7,881 bases of DNA from Flavobacteriaceae bacterium. GTDB lineage: Bacteria; Bacteroidota; Bacteroidia; Flavobacteriales; Flavobacteriaceae. Of this stretch, positions 6,100 through 7,881 are shown one piece after another; position 1 is the first letter of the stretch, and the number at the start of each line of letters is the position of its first letter. Under the pieces are notes generated by a model. The model saw only the letters and a program-made list of their open reading frames with translations. It searched no databases and was not told the DNA's origin. The DNA lies in contig WFZY01000336.1 in NCBI GenBank assembly GCA_015489265.1, forward strand, positions 1-7,881, written 5' to 3'. Position numbers and translations under genes: made by a program.

Positions 6100-7782
6100 A
6101 TGCAAAAACATTCCGCCAAACCGACTGCACAACTTTTATCCGCCGCTTTATTAGAAGCCGGTATTCGTGATATTATTATCTCGCCCGGCTCTCGCAACGC
6201 CCCGTTGATTATTGAGTTTACCAACCAACCGGAATTTAATAATTTAAGTATTGTCGATGAACGTGTTGCCGGATTTTTCGGCTTGGGGATGGCGCAACAA
6301 ACCGGACGCCCCGTAGTTTTGGTTTGCACATCGGGGTCGGCGCTGCTCAATTATTATCCGGCAATTGCCGAAGCCTTTTACAGTCATATCCCGTTGATTG
6401 TGGTTAGTGCTGACCGCCCGCAAAAATGGATTGACCAAGGCGAAGGACAAACCATACGGCAACACGAAGTTTTTAAAAACCACAGTTGGTATAATGTTAC
6501 TTTGTCTGAAACCGGAACGGAACAAGATTTGAACGTCCTTAAAACCGCCATTGAAACCGCTTTTAAACGGCGTGGTCCGGTGCATATCAATATGCCCTTT
6601 GACGAACCGCTTTATCAAATTGTTGAAAAAGAATTTCCAGAAACAGGACATATCCAAACGGAATTTCCGGATAAAATTTATGATGTGGCATTTTTAGAAC
6701 AATTCGAGCAAAAATGGCAGGCGGCAAAGCAAAAAATGATTTTGGTCGGGCAACATCAACCATCGGAATTTTTGCAACTGCAACTCAACAAATTGGCAGA
6801 AGATACGTCCGTTATTATCTTGACTGAAAATATTGCTAATGTTACTAATGGGAAATTTATCAACAATATCGACCAAGTTATTTTCTCATTGGATGATAAT
6901 CGACTCGAAGATTTAAAACCGGATATTTTGATAACCATCGGGCGTAATATCGTGTCAAAAAAAATCAAGCAATTTTTACGACAACACCAACCGCAAGAAC
7001 ATTGGCACGTAGAAAAAACCGCTTTGCCACCCAATACTTTTGAAGCTCTGACGCAACATTTTGATACAGCACCCGAAATGTTTTTAAGTCAGTTTTTGTT
7101 TTTAGTCAAACCGGTGACATCCGATTATCAACAAAAATGGCTTAACATCAAACAAAAACACAAGCAGATACATCAAAAATTCTTGCAAAAAACCGGTTTT
7201 TCCGACCTGAAAAGTTTTGAATTGATTAGCCAAAACATTCCCGGCGGCTATATGGTGCAATGGAGCAACAGTTCAACTATCAGATACGCCCAACTCTTTG
7301 ATTATAAGCCGGATATTATACATTTTTCAAACCGTGGCACCAGTGGTATAGACGGTAGCACTTCGACTGCCGCAGGCGCCGCATACGCCTCAGGCAAACC
7401 GGTTTTGCTGGTTACGGGCGACATTTCTTTCTTATACGATAGCAATGGTCTTTGGCACAAATATCTACCGGACAATTTTAAAATCATTTTAATCAACAAT
7501 GGTGGCGGCGAAATTTTCAACTTTATTCCCGGTCCGTCACAAACCGGCGCTTTAAACGAATTTTTTGCAACCAAACATCAGTATGATGCCACAAAATTGG
7601 CAGAAATGTATCATTTGGGCTATCAAAAAGTCACTAATTTAGATGAATTACAATCCGGCATTCAAAAATTATTTGCGACAAATAAGCAAGCGCAATTATT
7701 AGAAATTGATACCAAAGAAGTGGATAATGCGGGGGTTTTAAAGGCTTATTTTTCAAACTTGAAAACAAGGGATTTAAAGTAA
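6100..7782 (+). CDS. menD: MenD, 2-succinyl-5-enolpyruvyl-6-hydroxy-3-cyclohexene-1-carboxylate synthase
   Basis: MenD is a cytoplasmic ThDP- and Mg-dependent enzyme that joins 2-oxoglutarate (with loss of CO2) to isochorismate to make SEPHCHC, the first committed step of classical menaquinone synthesis. The 560-residue length matches the family (E. coli 556). The N-terminal pyrimidine-binding domain has ISPGSRNAPL (27-36) and VDERVAGFFGLGMAQQTG (52-69), with E54 as the likely ThDP-activating glutamate. TSGSALLNYYPAIAEA and SADRP (103-107) follow. The C-terminal domain has the MenD signature SNRGTSGIDGS (410-420) and the ThDP/Mg motif from GD (440-441) to NN (466-467), continuing GGGEIFNFIPG. 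S31/R32, R106 and R395 lie where the E. coli substrate-binding residues are expected. The start at ATG 6100 sits directly before conserved sequence and behind a -7 element. It appears to be its own transcription unit; no other men gene is visible. The gene looks complete and functional. Confidence 0.97.
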   Translation: MQKHSAKPTAQLLSAALLEAGIRDIIISPGSRNAPLIIEFTNQPEFNNLSIVDERVAGFFGLGMAQQTGRPVVLVCTSGSALLNYYPAIAEAFYSHIPLIVVSADRPQKWIDQGEGQTIRQHEVFKNHSWYNVTLSETGTEQDLNVLKTAIETAFKRRGPVHINMPFDEPLYQIVEKEFPETGHIQTEFPDKIYDVAFLEQFEQKWQAAKQKMILVGQHQPSEFLQLQLNKLAEDTSVIILTENIANVTNGKFINNIDQVIFSLDDNRLEDLKPDILITIGRNIVSKKIKQFLRQHQPQEHWHVEKTALPPNTFEALTQHFDTAPEMFLSQFLFLVKPVTSDYQQKWLNIKQKHKQIHQKFLQKTGFSDLKSFELISQNIPGGYMVQWSNSSTIRYAQLFDYKPDIIHFSNRGTSGIDGSTSTAAGAAYASGKPVLLVTGDISFLYDSNGLWHKYLPDNFKIILINNGGGEIFNFIPGPSQTGALNEFFATKHQYDATKLAEMYHLGYQKVTNLDELQSGIQKLFATNKQAQLLEIDTKEVDNAGVLKAYFSNLKTRDLK

Positions 7783-7881
7783 AAAGCAAATCACCCCAAA
7801 TGCATATAACGCAGAAACCTATATAGTGGATTGCATCAAGTGTTTATTTATATCCAACTACAAAAAATGATACATCTGAAA
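7783..7881. other. Intergenic end of window, no feature recognised
   Basis: The 99 bases after menD contain no clear terminator hairpin, RNA gene or promoter match. An ATG at 7867 opens five codons (MIHLK) before the window ends. It could begin another gene, but nothing supports that yet. Confidence 0.4.

Noticed and set aside
6244..6657. Minus-strand open frame inside menD, with several other antisense frames in the same gene
   Set aside because: The + strand codes for conserved MenD motifs over the whole stretch. The antisense translations are compositionally odd and unsupported.
7867..7881. Start of another coding region (ATG, MIHLK)
   Set aside because: Only five codons are visible, without a ribosome site or promoter match. 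Too little to call a gene.

Overview
The window looks like chromosomal DNA from a low-GC member of the Bacteroidota, possibly a flavobacterium-like organism. The evidence is a Bacteroidota-type TonB-dependent outer-membrane barrel protein, two matches to the Bacteroidota -7 promoter element (TAnnTTTG) placed just before genes, little use of Shine-Dalgarno sites, and a menaquinone pathway gene. The species cannot be told from this window. All supported genes lie on the + strand.

Positions 1-2094 hold the C-terminal two thirds or so of a TonB-dependent receptor or outer-membrane beta-barrel protein. Its N-terminus lies outside the window. The reading frame is split by an in-frame TAA at 787-789 inside an unusually C-rich stretch. 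The downstream part continues in the same frame, so the gene is either a recent pseudogene or carries a sequence error.

Positions 2095-6004 hold a two-gene McrBC-type modification-dependent (type IV) restriction system. The 837-residue McrB-like protein has a helical N-terminal region, two tandem EVE/PUA-like candidate modified-base reader domains, and a C-terminal AAA+ motor with the McrB signature MNTADKS. The 455-residue McrC-like protein carries a PD-(D/E)xK nuclease core. The genes overlap by 11 bp. The motor would assemble and hydrolyse nucleotide (GTP in characterised McrB), the readers would find modified DNA, and McrC would cut it. This block is visibly more AT-rich than both flanking genes, which suggests it was acquired as a defence cassette between two housekeeping or envelope genes. 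No transposase, integrase or clear target repeats mark its edges.

Positions 6005-6099 are a short AT-rich spacer with a near-perfect inverted repeat and a -7 promoter match. Positions 6100-7782 are a complete menD, the ThDP-dependent SEPHCHC synthase of menaquinone biosynthesis. The last 99 bases hold no gene that can be supported.

No tRNA, rRNA, CRISPR array, riboswitch or insertion sequence was recognised. The most notable items are the double-reader McrB, the compositional island, and the broken receptor gene.
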